From Fasciola hepatica (Eukaryota > Platyhelminthes > Trematoda > Plagiorchiida > Fasciolidae), in assembly GCA_948099385.1 (NCBI GenBank), contig CANUEZ040000061.1, forward strand, positions 12,942,001 through 13,006,000: a stretch of 64,000 bases of DNA, in the 5' to 3' direction. Shown in pieces: positions 46,667 through 58,640 of the stretch. Position 1 is the stretch's first letter; every line of letters starts with the position of its first letter. The notes beneath the pieces are model-generated. The model worked only from the letters and a program-made list of their open reading frames with translations, was not told the origin of the DNA and searched no databases. Position numbers and translations under genes: made by a program.

Positions 46667-47940
46667 CGCAGTTCAGTTCAGTTCAGTTCGGTTCAGTTTT
46701 GCACAGGACAGGTATTAGCCACGGCCAACCTGACATCCAGAATTCCTCGATGGTATGCATACCAGCTACGCAACCACCACTGCCGGGCGTATTTCGTCGA
46801 ATCCCCGCTAAAAACGAGAGAAACGGAAAACCGCATCGCACTTCAACGGCGGGAGACATTACGCATCGTGACCATTCACTGAGACAGTATGCAATGAGAG
46901 AAAACGTCGAATAAAACATACTCCATTCTCAATGCCCGCTACAGGGAAATATGCCGTACCACTTGCGACCTAGGGCACCTTTGAAGGGCTGGACGGTATG
47001 CAGATCTATCATCCAGGCAGACAATTCCAACTGTCCATTACCCTGTTGCTGAAGAGGTGCAACCTAATCATCAACCTAGCTCGAACTTTTGCCAGCTTCT
47101 TATTTTGTCCCCCTATTCTGGAATCTAAAGCCACCTGGAATAGGCTATCCCATCTAAGGCCAGAAAAGCCCTTCATTACCTTGAACGTTTCTATAGGATC
47201 CCCTCGAAGTCTCCCCCTTTCCAACGAAAAAAGATTCAGGTCACAGAGTCTCAGCTCGTACGTCATATCCCTCTTCACTTCAACCATCCGCTTGGTGAGA
47301 TTTTGAATTTGCCCTAGGCAGGCGGCGGCCATTTTGTAGAGGGGTGACCAAGCCTGCACGCTACATTCTAAGTGAGGTATGATATGGCCAAGTAAAAAGG
47401 TACGAATATTTCAAGCTGCCAGAAAAACAGAACTGATCACAGTCTAAAGAGCTCACCATGGGCCTTTTGTGCGGCAGCACCGCACTAGTTCAATCATTTA
47501 AAGTCAATGCTCTTGATGACCTCAAGGTCTCTAACCCTACTGACTGCTTCTATGGTGAACTTCCCTTGATCGTGAGCGACTGTAAGCCTTTCCGCTGTCC
47601 TAGACAACGAATGGCTTTTTTCGGCGTTCAGGAGTAAGTCCCAGCTGTATGTCTAGCCCCAGGAAGGTACCTATATTCCTGCCTAAGTTCATCCTACCCT
47701 CAGATCCAAAAATCTTCACATCATCCGCAAAAATAAAGCTTCAGAGTCTACTTCATTTTCTCGACTAATTGCTGTGCCGTGAAAAGTTCACGGGAACAAG
47801 CAGTTCCACTGCATAACAGTAACTGATACAGTACCTTGTGGTGAGGCGTCCAGTTTGTTTGTTCGCACCAACATTGATTTCATAGTGGACCGACTTACGT
47901 TCCCCAACCAATCAGGTCGCCGGGACAGCTCAGAATTCAG
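46667..47940 (-). mobile_element. 5'-truncated CR1-like LINE
   Basis: Minus strand, right to left: RLNSELSRRPDWLGNVS near 47.9 kb, a palm reading FADDVKIFGSE (47,715-47,750) in one frame, and an open C-terminal part at 47,009-47,359 with IQNLTKRMVEVKRDMTYELR, LNLFSLERGRLRGDPIETFK and FSNRVMDSWNCLPG, typical of the end of a LINE RT. The 3' end probably lies at the (GTTCA)n run at 46,670-46,700. It differs in sequence from the 22.9-26.2 kb LINE, so it is another family. Frameshifts separate the parts. Confidence 0.75.
46669..46701. repeat. (GTTCA)n short tandem repeat
   Basis: Four to six GTTCA/GTTCG units in a row. On the LINE strand this reads TGAAC repeats about 300 bp past the coding end, a plausible 3' terminal repeat of a CR1-like LINE. 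Confidence 0.6.
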
Positions 47941-48208
47941 CCGCCATATTGTTCACGGGATTTCATGGGTTTGTACTGATTTGCGCCCTCGCCCCTTTCG
48001 CTTAAATGCGGCTTAAAGGCAATGTGAGTTACGTTCGTCAAGTAATGCTTTTCAAAGTAGTGTTGTTAAATCATTCTGTACGCCTGTTTTTAGCGTATGA
48101 TATCAAACTTTGGGTGATGCATTTTCGTTGCTTGACACGTGAAAAATTACTCGGCTACGCGTTTTCTTTCCATAACAGTACTCTTCTCTACTATTCTTCC
48201 ACTCTCAG
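47941..48208 (+). other. Intron (or 5' flank) just upstream of the TAZ1 exon
   Basis: Ends in a strong acceptor, TTCTTCCACTCTCAG at 48,194-48,208. No upstream exon of the gene was found. The reading frame of the next exon stays open leftwards to an ATG at 48,006, but that part looks like intron sequence. Confidence 0.5.
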
Positions 48209-49453
48209 ATCACAATTAATGGCGCACGAGACGCAGCGAAGTCAACCCCATGGATCTAACAGCGTTCAAAATGCGTCATTGCAACGCTCAAGCGCACTGA
48301 ATTACCTGAACACTACTTATTCCAGCTCTGAGGATTTATTTCACATACAACGTGTTACTTATTCGCCAAACAGAGTTTCCGCCCCCTCCACAATTTGCTT
48401 GCCACAATCAGTTCCCAGCACGTCTACCCACGTTTACCCTACGGACGTCGAACCTCCTTGCGTTCCTGTGTGCGCATCGCAGCATACGGGAGGAATATCG
48501 TACGTTCCCACGCATGTGGACTCTACTAATACCACGAATGTTGCACACGGAAATCCCACGGGACACATGACACATGTGCAGTGCAACACCAGCTCCAGCC
48601 AACCGGATATGCTTGAGACTTTGCTGTCTCGCAATAGTTACACTCCACAAGTTCAGGTCGTCCAGGGTTACTCTCCTCGTTTAGTTACAACCCCAGCCGC
48701 AAGCCAAAGCAACATCACACAAAGTGCGACTGCTATGGCTAACCCAACAGCAGCCAGGCACGTGACAGTAGTCACAACAAGCCATTCTACTGTACAAAAT
48801 TATCCCACGATCAGTGCGCCATCAGCAGTGGCAACTGATCCAGAGAAACGTCAGTTGATACAGCGTCAGTTAATTCTCTTGCTCCATGCCCAGCGCTGTC
48901 AGCGTTATGAGGGCGAAGGCAATGGTCGGGCATGCCAGTGTTCAACGCCTCACTGCCGGACTATGCGTGGTGTCCTGCAGCATATGGCCACCTGTACCGA
49001 AGGGAAGAACTGCCAAAAGCCCCACTGCGCCTCTTCAAGACAGATTATCGCTCATTGGAAGTACTGTAACAGCCGCGGTTGTCCAGTATGTGAGCCTCTT
49101 CGACAGAATCCCCACTATCAGCGTAACCAGGTTGCCCGCCAACAACCGGTGCAAGTGCCTGCCGCTTCTGGACGCCCTCTAGAAGTCAACGGCGTTGACT
49201 CTAGTCCCCAGTCTATTGTTTCTCATTTGGCACCTTGCAATCAATCTGTTCGGCCGCTTACAGTACCAACAAGTGCAACATCTTCCAATCCTCTCCGTGT
49301 CATCCCAACAACCTTACCGTCCACCTTGAACGCTGAGGTTCCTAACGTCAACGGAGTTTGCAGTGCCGCCGCAACTGTCAACCAGCCACTGGATCAAACG
49401 GGATGGCGGAAGAAAGTCAACATGGCCAAGCGCGATCATGTTGTTAGGCGCAT
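48209..49453 (+). CDS. CREBBP: CBP/p300 acetyltransferase, exon with TAZ1 and start of KIX
   Basis: First visible exon of an ortholog of CREBBP/EP300, a nuclear histone acetyltransferase and transcription coactivator. It starts after a CAG acceptor at 48,208; one base completes the first codon. An ATG at 48,219 could instead be the start if no upstream exon exists. The first 200 residues are Ser/Thr/Pro/Gln-rich. TAZ1 spans about 48,840-49,115: [55 protein letters not shown] and CPVCEPL, with all twelve His/Cys zinc ligands of the three HCCC sites in place. The exon ends with [17 protein letters not shown], the first KIX helix, at donor AT/GTAAGT (49,453/49,454). The frame joins 59,701 exactly. 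TAZ1 and KIX bind activation domains of transcription factors such as CREB. Confidence 0.93.
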
Positions 49454-51059
49454 GTAAGTTCCCTCCTCAAGCTTGATTGGTGCACAACGTGGATTCATGT
49501 ACTTTGCCTTCTAACCCTGTACTTCTCATTGGCGAGAGAGTAGTCTGCAGTGTCTGTGCAGAGATTCTTCGTTTATTTAGTTTTCCTGAGATAAATTTTC
49601 CGTCCGTCCAATGCTGCCATCCTTAAGCGTTTTGGTTGGCGTTACAAAGCCATTTGTTGATGACGCTTGAACGTGTAAGTGCAGGCGCTTATCATCGTTC
49701 TTGGCTCATGGTGTTAACGGTTAATTTGACGAGTCCAGAAATCTACGGGAACTTAAAATTCCGCCAAATTTCACGATGCCCAGGACACTTGGTATTAATC
49801 AGCCTCCCTGAAATCGTATCTTTGATTTATGAAGTTACCCCCTCTGGTATGTTCTCAGATTCGTTATATCTGGCTAGTTTTCCGCCTCGGTGTGTTGCGA
49901 ACAACAGTATGAGTCGGTCGTTTTTGGCCCGTTTAATAAGTTGTGTAATAACATTAGTTTGCTCGAAGCTAACCGCTCAATTCGTGTCGTCACGTGGTAC
50001 ATTTGCGGTGATTTATCCTTTGAACATGTGGGTCAGTAGTCATCTTTGTTCTCGTGCCATGTCGGTTGCGGTTTTAACGTTCCACTTAAATGTAATATTA
50101 ATTGAATCTTGTGCGATTTGGTAGTTTTCATAATCGTTAGGTTGTCGTGCTAATAGTCACTAAATCCAGCACATTGATAGGTTACTCTGGGGAGTACTCG
50201 TTAAGTGGATAAAAACTGAAATAAACTCATTTCTAATTGCACATTTGTGCGTAGGTGCACTGGATCAAGTGTACCTCTTGACATCGAAGACCCACATTAC
50301 TTTTAAGGGTAACCGACATCCTGGTCCTCAGACTTGGAGTGAAAAGCCACATAGGGTCCCAGAAGCTCAAACGCGGTCATGAACCGGATTACTATGGGTC
50401 GCTGTCCATTAAAGTGACCGGTGGTGTCGGAATTCCAACTTCTGACCTCCAAATAGAGCTCGGCGAAACCACTCGTCAATCACCGGTCAAACACCGTATG
50501 AAAACTACCCGTTTAACCTCGCTTCAGATCTTGTGTATTTTCCAAACAACGTTATTTTGCTTTGGTATCTGCAAGGCCCGCCTGCTTCGTTTCTTACGCG
50601 TTCTTTAGTCTTCCGGCGCTTGATTGATTAACTCATTATCGGTCGTTGTCCCACCAAATTTTGTCGTGAATTACCACTCTTTTGGTCCGCGTCCGCTCGG
50701 TTGAGTGCGAGTCTTTCAACCGCTAACCTCGCACTATGTTCTGGCTTGGGTCGCTACTCCGCAGGATCGTCCAGTCGAGAACAAAAGAGTAAAAGCATAA
50801 GTAGCAGGCAAGCAGAAGCAGAGAATATGAGCTGAAATCATGTAGCTGAATAACGTTTGAATGCAAGTACACCACTTACCGCTCTACCTAGCCATGTCAT
50901 TTAATGTATCCAACCACCCAATGAGTGAGTCTCGTGGACCCCACATCAGAAGCGTTACAGGGTCTAGTCCACTGGTTGAGGCTTTCATTTCTTTTGCCAT
51001 GTCGCGAACTGACCGCCTCCAGCAACTATCTGGCTCTTAGAACAACGTATCAAGAAGGA

Positions 51060-51600
51060 TGCGCAACATCCCAAACATCTTGGTCTGTTTAGATTAAGCG
51101 CTTGTTCCACTGACCGAGCTTTGACTCAAAGCCGTACTCCTATGCTCACCATTGTTGATACGATGTTTCCATCTATGCTCAAACATCAAACAGCTCCATC
51201 TATCTTCTACCCCAAGGGCCGGATTGCCGAGCCATGTAGAACGGACCCAGCTACGGGAATGTACGCTCGACCCTTGACAAACAATTTAATGTCATGCAGG
51301 TTCGATAGTTGGTTCAAGTTCGTAAAGGCCAAATATGCCACTCATGAGTACGACGTATTCCAAATCAGACAGTTCAATGTCTGAATTAAGGCCCATATCG
51401 CTATTCTCAAACAAGAATAGAACCAGCTCCTAAATAATTTCTACTACAGAGTTGAAAAGTAAGGGCGATAGAGAACAACCCTGATGCTCAAGTGGAGAAT
51501 CGCTGTAAGCATGAGCTCGATTTCGACCGTTCGCGTACAGTAATTGAAAAGCTGGAATGAATCCCTGCTTGGTTACTTTAACTGAGATCGGCCATTTGTT
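51060..51600 (-). mobile_element. RTE-like LINE RT fragment, antisense to the gene
   Basis: On the minus strand at about 51,300-51,490 the reading is SPLEHQGCSLSPLLFNSVVE, then a stop, then ELSDLEYVVLMSG. This is the RT region from the QGCxLSPxLF box to the palm. The catalytic Asp-Asp pair is missing between LEY and VVL. Edges are approximate. Confidence 0.72.
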
Positions 51601-52309
51601 ATCCATGGCAAGTTGATCTTTACGGAAAATACCAGAAGGCGAAAATGTTTGTAGTAAATCTCAAGCTCGTGTGGGCATGTATTTATTTGGGTCTGTTTAA
51701 AGTCACCGCATCTGTTCGTGGTAAGCAGAATTCGTCCAATGTCAGTGGTCTGCTGTGAAACAACAGCGAGTTGTTGATCGAAGTTGGGTATATTGGTCCG
51801 ATGCGACATAGTACAACACCAATGAAGACCGACAGATACACTAAAGCTCATTTGCAGTCCCAGCCATTCAGATGAACAACGGTGGTAGTCTCACTCAATT
51901 TCCGTCTTGGCATAGACCTTCCGGCGAGTACGCACTGCTGCCACAGCCGACGATTTGTTTTTCAGACAGCTTTCTACGCGGTTATCGATGCAACCAATTG
52001 CCAAGTATCCAAATGAATACTGGCAACAGATTAAGAAGATTGCTGTCTATGCGTCATAGGGTTTCAGTTTGACTGAGCCTCACGCAGTGAATGTCGTCGT
52101 CATCAGTATCTCTTAGGTTTCAGATCGGTCCATCCGGATGCCACGTTCAATGAGACGAACAGATCACCAATGCTACAACTAACCAAGTGTTGAGAAATGA
52201 CAACGATGAGTGTTGGGGTGCTAAGTGCATGCACATTATGCAGTAGTCGCAGCGATAACCGTTTGCCTGGGAACATCGGCACGCGAAAACATTTAATTTA
52301 GGTGATCAG

Positions 52310-53085
52310 GGCTAGGAAAAGTGCAATGTTTGGGATGCTTTTTACGCCTTCAGTTTAAAATGCTGCTGCAGGACTGGGTTGGCTCTACACCAAACCTTGT
52401 GTTGGCAGTGGAGGCTTTAGCCGAAGTGGGTAGGTTTTGTTACCTGGGCAGTTACATCTCACCGGGTGTACAAATATGGGATGAGGTATCGTCGCTTATG
52501 CGGAAGGTGCGTTTGGCTCTTGCTAACCTCCGTCATCTGTGGCGTCGGCGTGACATCCAGTTGTCCTCCAAAAGTCCAGTTTACACTGCGGCGGTGAAAT
52601 CTGATACGGGCTCGGGAACGTGGCGGAGTAGAAGATAGACAAAGACGGTCGATGTTCGAGCGTCGATATCTCCGCAGCATTGTCCACATATGGTGGGAAT
52701 ACCGTATCAGCAATGCCGGGGTTAGACGTAGGGTTATGGGGACCAGAAGCGTCTCTTGATCAAGTGCTGAATCTGAAGAGGTCAAGGTGGCTGGGGCATG
52801 TGTTACGTATGCCTACCGATATGCCCCATCGGCGTACGCTGTTCTCCGAGACAGTTAGTGGTTGGAAGGTAGGTCGAGGTGGTCAGTTCATGACATGGCC
52901 GAAAGTTATGAAAACCGTGACCAGTGAACTTGGCCACGCAGGACGCGTGAGACTTCCAGGTTGGGGTCCGCGTGACCCGCCTACCAAATGGTTGGAGATA
53001 TTAAGTGATATGGCTAGGTTTCGCAGCCAGCGGCGTAGTTGCACTCGAACTCCCTTTGTCTTCGTGGTTTTCGCTTATTAGTTTG
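52310..53085 (+). mobile_element. RTE-like LINE C-terminal fragment
   Basis: Plus strand: QDWVGSTPNLVLAVEALAEV, RFCYLGSYISPGVQIWDEVS, RLALANLRHLWRRRDIQLS, then after a frame change RYLRSIVHIWWEYRISNAGV, SRWLGHVLRMPTDMPHRRTL and GWGPRDPPTKWLEILSDMAR. This is the usual RTE-like RT thumb and C-terminal part. The N-terminal part is absent, so it is 5' truncated. It ends near 53,085. Confidence 0.8.
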
Positions 53086-54229
53086 GTTTTTGTGACCTTT
53101 TTCACTTCGTGCTTCCACTCATTTTGCCCTTTACTTGACGATGATGGAAGGTAGCAATCGAAACCAAAGCACAGAAGTGCGAGATTGATGGTTGAATGAG
53201 CTGCACTGTATTGAATTATTTCGATGTCTGCTGTCGGCAACCGTCACCTTCGGAAACCGTGTAGGTCAGCCAATCCAGTCGCTGCAGTTTAAGTTTTCAT
53301 GGAGCAACAAAGGAAAATGTCACTCCGGGCCATGGATTACTGGGATTTGTGAGATCTAGTTGGTCTTGAATCACTCCGTAATATTTTACGCTTGGAAGAT
53401 AAAATCTCAAAATGGGATCGTGAATATCTGGTATCTTTTTTCAAAACTATATTGCCCACATGCTATGGCAGTTTTTGTCTGAACGTCATGATCCTAATTG
53501 AGCGCGGTCATATGTATAGTCACTTGCAATACGAAACGTAAGAAAGAAAAGCACAGTGGCAGTGACGATCATTGCTGCTGCTAGTCCGTTCTAATAACAT
53601 CTTCGCAGGCTCGAACGAAGCCTGTTTTCATCCAAAGAGACTGAAAAGAGAGAAATTACTTAGTACTCTGTTTCATTTGAAACAGCCGGAGAACTACAGT
53701 CAACTTGAACTGCTTATATGGGCGAATATAATCGACTTCATATCAGGAGTACTCAGCGCCTCAGAATTAACATTGCATGGGAGGTTCCATAGATAATTTT
53801 AACAGCAACTGGTTTTCGCGTTGCGATCTTCATATCTAGACTCGGGCCTAATGAAATCGAGCATCGGTTCAACAGAAATGTACATCTTGAGGAACTGATT
53901 CGGTTATTGAGCTGCTTCATAAAGCACTTTCGCAACTCTTGCGCGTTTTTCTCCCCTCTTTATTGCAAGCTTTTGCATGAAAGCAGTTTGGAGAATGCTC
54001 CATGTTTTAAACTACCGATCGTTGAAGAAGAGCTCGCACAGTTAAAGCGTCAACCACAGAGGTATTAGCTTGATCCCGATAGCGTCCAAGGTGCTGGCGT
54101 CTGTCATATTTCGCAGGTTGTAAAACACGCGTGATGAGCAAAATGGCGGGGAACACGCTGATTTTCGTACTGGTCGTGGATGTATCTTTCAAATCTTCAC
54201 CCTCCGACAGCTGTCAGAGCACCGTTACA

Positions 54230-54740
54230 TCTCAAAGCCAGCGATCGTTGTGTTTCTAGAAATTCGCGCGGCCTTCGACCCCGTCAATAAGTCTGCACTG
54301 TGGCACTGTTTGTTAAAGAATGGTGCATCTGAAAAGTATGTCGGCCTTCAAAAACGTTCGTATCGTCATACCTCAGGTCGAGTACGGCTTATAGTCAGCT
54401 TACGTCACCCTTTGCCGTCTCCAGTAAAGAAAGACAAGGCTGCCCTGTATCCCGATTTCTTCCCAACTTTGCTAAAGAGGATGTCTTCCAGAACGCTTAG
54501 TTCTAGTCTTCCAAACAGCGGGGCCATCACAACGAGACTGCATGTTGGCGTGGTGTGATGGCTTGCGTGCCTCCATGACCCAAATAGCTATACAGAATGG
54601 CTTCTTTAAGCCGGAGATGCAATCACGTCTGACAGGTCGATGGGTAGAGACCAGACGAAATCCAGTCTCCTGGTCCACCAGGTTGGGTGTCGATCTGAGC
54701 TGGCTACTCAGCAAAATCAGTGGAAGAATAATTGATCTAA
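54230..54740 (+). mobile_element. RTE-like LINE RT fragment
   Basis: Reads FLEIRAAFDPVNKSALWHCL and EKYVGLQKRSYRHTSGRVRL at 54,250-54,390, matching the RT fingers/palm entry of the longer copy downstream (FLDLRGAFDSVDRTVLFNAL and YCDTSGRVRV at 57.33-57.46 kb). Sequence after about 54.4 kb decays into frameshifted RT. It is a separate copy from the one starting at 55.1 kb because RT here precedes an endonuclease. Confidence 0.75.
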
Positions 54741-55099
54741 GCAAATGGGCTTCCACTCAGCTACCCAGCTGCCTTGCGGACGGGTTTTTGTTAGAACTAA
54801 AAGCATTCGTTGAGGACCCTAGTCGTTCTCCTGCTTTGTGGCAGTACCCGTCCAACATCTCTCATGAACTGCACGAATAGAAAGTATTCCATACTGCATG
54901 GGTCGTCGTGCAGGATAATCAGGACCGCGCTGCCCACTGCACCGAGCGGGGTGGATAGTGGTACGTGGGCTGCTGCTAAGAGTTCCTTCTCTTTTACTGA
55001 ACCCTTGTCTTCTGTCCCCAGCCACCTCTGTTTGCCCCATCTACCTACCCATAATGCTCCCACTAATAACACGGTCGATATTCGCAGCGATTCGTTGTC

Positions 55100-58000
55100 A
55101 AACAGTGTCGGGAATAATCCTGTCTGGTAACTCACATTTTCTCAAGCCTCGTCAACCTCTAAATCTCTGCTCCTTTAACGTGCACACACTCATGCAGGCC
55201 GGTCAGCAGGCGTGCCTAGCGCTCACAATGGACGCTCTGGCGGTTGGTGTCTGCTGCGTAAGTGAAACGCGTATCCAGTATTCGAGCAGTGTGATGCAAC
55301 TAACTGTTCCTGATATCTCATCGAGGTATTTTCTGCGCGCTTCAGAATACGAAGTAGCTTGAGCTACGGGTCAACGTGGTGTAGGAATAGCCTTGAGTTA
55401 CAAGACCGAGGCTGCTTTTTTAGACTGGATCTCAGTTAATAGTCGTTTTTGTGCTGTTAGACTCCAAGGGCCATTTGGCGTTCGGACGGACAGTAGTGCC
55501 AAGCGCAGTTTGTTTGTGATCTTGGCATACGCTCCAAGAGACTGCAGCTCTGACATGCAGAAGTATGATGATGAACTCATCGCTCTCGCTCGCAGTAGCA
55601 AAGGCTCTGGCAGTAGTGCTAGCTGGTGACTTTATCGCAGAAGTTGGCAAATTTAGCGCACCACAGGAGTTTGTTTAGGTGAGCTTTGTGCTTTACCCGT
55701 CCAGTGCACAGATAACGGGGATAGGCTTCGCCAGCTTTGTGCAGACACTAGTACGAATTTCCGACACAGCTCGCGTCGCACGGCGACATGGCGCTCTAAT
55801 TCTGCAGGTATTTTGAATCATATTGTTCATATCGCAGTAATCTATCGTTGGCGCAGTTCTGTTCAGAACTGGAGATCCTGCTGGTCCACGTACATGGAGT
55901 TGGACCATGCGTTAGCTTTACTGCGATTATCTCCAGCTCCATGGTCATCGACGCAAACCGAAGAGCCGGTTAGCATTAGAACATCTGTCTGATCTAAAAG
56001 TCCGCACCCGTTATGCGCAGAAGTTAGCAGATGATCTAGGATCTGCGACGAACAGTAATGTAGATGAGCATTAGGCCCATATCCAGAAGACAATGGACGT
56101 GGCAACAGGTTTTGATTGTGGCCCCAGATGTGATGTCCATCAAAGGCACTGGATTTCACAAGGGTCGATCAGCCTACCAGAGAAAAAACGTCAGCTCTCG
56201 AACAGTAAGGAAATGAATAAGATATGTAGAAAGTTACAAAAAGAAGTTACGAAAGACCTAGGAATGGTCGCAACAAGTGGTGCGTCAAGGTAGCTGGAGA
56301 AGTGGAAATGGCAGCTGCTTCAGACTAGTCGTACGTTTACGTGGTCCAGAAGTTCACACCAGTAGTGAACAGAATTTATTACTTGAGCTACGCGCTAAGG
56401 CGAGTGGTGATGTGGACTCCCACTGGGCTTATATCCAACAGGTAACGCAAGTGATAGCAGGTTTTGCCTGTGGTCCTAGACCCATCCATCCATATCCATC
56501 GAAGACACTGGATCTCTCAAGTCGCTGAGACTGATGAAGCAAACTCGTCGGCTCTCAAACTATGACGAGACAAGTAAAATGCGAAGAGATCTACAAAGGC
56601 AGGTTACAAAAGCCCTAATAAGGATCGCGAAAATTAGTAGGCCAAGATGGCCGGATAAATGGAGGTAGCAACTGCTTCAGGTAACAGTTAAAGACTGCTC
56701 AAACTTATTCGCGACACCGGTGGACGGTGAACACCGGTCAGAGGAATGATATGCAATAGAAACGGAGAGCCTATTGAAGATAAAGAGCAACGATTTAACC
56801 TTTGGGTCGAATACTTCAAGGAGCAGTTTAGCTGACCGCGCGGTAATGTAGATACTCCTGTGTCAACAACTGTGATTCTTTGGTAAGTATCAGTTGAGCC
56901 CCCATCGAAATTGGAAGTGGAGTCATGCATTCGATTAGTGAAGCGTGGAAAAGCGGCTGGTCCCGACGGACTGCCTTCAGTTCTTTTCAAAATTAGTGGT
57001 GGTGCGGTGACAAAATCACTTACCACCTTGTTCTTTGATATTTGGAACTGGGAGCGTATTCCGTTATTATGGGTGAGTCATCGATTGCACTCATCTCTAA
57101 GAAGGGAATACGCAGTGATTGTAGTAATCGTCGTGGTATCAGTTTACATCCGATAGTCGTCGACGTATTATCCTCGATTTTGATGCGCTGTATAACACCA
57201 GCTGGCTAGAGGAACGCCCGCAAACAGCAAGTCGAATTCCACCGAGGTCGAAAATGCATCGACCAGATTTTTACTCTTCGTCAGTTGCTGGAGGTGCGTC
57301 ACACGCACCGTCGACTAACAATAGTGATTTTCCTCGACTTGAGAGGCGCCTTCGATTCAGTTGACCGGACGGTGCTATTTAATGCCCTTCACTGGAAAGG
57401 TATGCCACAGAAGTTCGTGAATCCGCTGAGGTCGTTGTACTGTGATACTTCTGGCCGCGTAAGGGTTTACAGTGAAATATCCAGTCGGTTCGAAACTACC
57501 AGCGGTGTTCAATGGGGATGCTTAATTTCTCCATTCTTGTTTAGCTTCGTCCTGGACGAGGTAATGGAGAATGCCTTGGGGGATCTCCAGAATGTGAGCA
57601 TCGAACTAGGAAATAGTGAGATGCTGTGACCCAGACTACGCGGGCGACCTTGTCTGCTTGTTCGAATGTACGGAACATGCGCAACGTGCATTAGATGGAC
57701 TTACGAGAGCTGTAGCTCCATTCGGCATGCGTTTAGCACCTTCCAAGTGTGAAGTGCTGTTTCAAGACTGGACGTCAACGATTCCGAGCTTGATGCTCGA
57801 TGGGGAGATGCTGGTAATTGTCGACCGCTTTAGTTACCTCGGAAGCGGCGTGGCGGCGGATGGAAGCACTGGTAGAGGTGAACACGCGCATATCCAGGGC
57901 TCAAGGGGTGTACACTGGACTGAAGCACTTGTGGCGGTTACCTGGTATTTCGCTGAAGTTGTGTACTTTTTGTGGCAGATAGTGATACATTGTCGTCCGG

Positions 58001-58640
58001 CTCGTTACCGCACCTGATCTTTTGGGACTTTGTGGTTCTACATCCCTCCACGTCTCGGTCTGCTTGTCAGATATGCCTAATGATGCAATGGAACTTTGTG
58101 GCATTGGAGTAATACACACCTTTCATGAACAAGCACGTAATAAAAATGAACTATGGTGCTCCAGTTTCCGTTGCATTGTTGCCAGACGTGTCTGTGTATG
58201 GAAGACGTTCGTTGCCTTGAGGTTTTAGACCATCGATGCTTGCGTAGTATCGCTAAGGTGGGATGAGATGACCGGATGAGCATTGCTAATGTCAGAAATC
58301 GAGTGTTGGGTACCAGTTCGGAGAATATTCTATCTCAGCTTATCCAGCTTAGTAGACTCTATTGGTTGGGGTACGTGTTGTGTATGGCAAACGCGTCTGT
58401 CCTACCGTGTCCTGTTTTTCGTCCCTCTTTGAAAGTGGAAGAGACCACGTGGAGGTCAACAGGTGACATGGCATCGGGGAATGAGAAAATGTACAGTGAA
58501 CTTGGGAAAAGTATTTGCCTCACGTCTTCGTGGTTGGGGTCCAACAGATCCCTCAATCAGTTGGTTGGAGATGCTGAATGATATGGCAGTGAATTGCGAA
58601 TAGTGGCGATCGTGTTCTCACTTTCTGTCGAATCGGAATG
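55100..58640 (+). mobile_element. RTE-like LINE, endonuclease through C-terminus, decayed
   Basis: Plus-strand domains in order. Endonuclease (55,150-55,680): LNLCSFNVHTLMQAGQQACL, VCCVSETRIQ, then a stop, YKTEAAFLDWISVNSRFCAV, LFVILAYAPRDCSSDMQKY and AGDFIAEVG, where Ile replaces the catalytic Asn of the GDFN box. A linker (56.0-56.9 kb) carries an internal duplication. RT (56.9-57.9 kb): RLVKRGKAAGPDGLPSVLF, FLDLRGAFDSVDRT, TTSGVQWGCLISPFLFSF, then DYAGDLVCLFE, where the second catalytic Asp pair member is changed to Gly-Asp. C-terminal part (58.2-58.6 kb): LYWLGYVLCMANAS and SSWLGSNRSLNQLV. Many stops and frameshifts; non-functional. Confidence 0.85.
56095..56680 (+). repeat. Internal duplication in the RTE linker
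   Basis: The block at 56,095-56,323 recurs at about 56,455-56,680. Both carry GCACTGGAT/ACACTGGATCTCTCA text, TCAGCTCTC/TCGGCTCTC, a GTTACRAAAG block and a GCAACTGCTTCAG/GCAGCTGCTTCAG end. Period about 360 bp with indels. Seen in DNA and in translated pieces. Confidence 0.65.

Noticed and set aside
48006..48208. N-terminal 68 residues of the 483-residue open frame starting at 48,006
   Set aside because: A strong polypyrimidine tract and CAG acceptor end at 48,208, and the upstream residues are hydrophobic and unlike CBP. The frame is open by chance into the intron.
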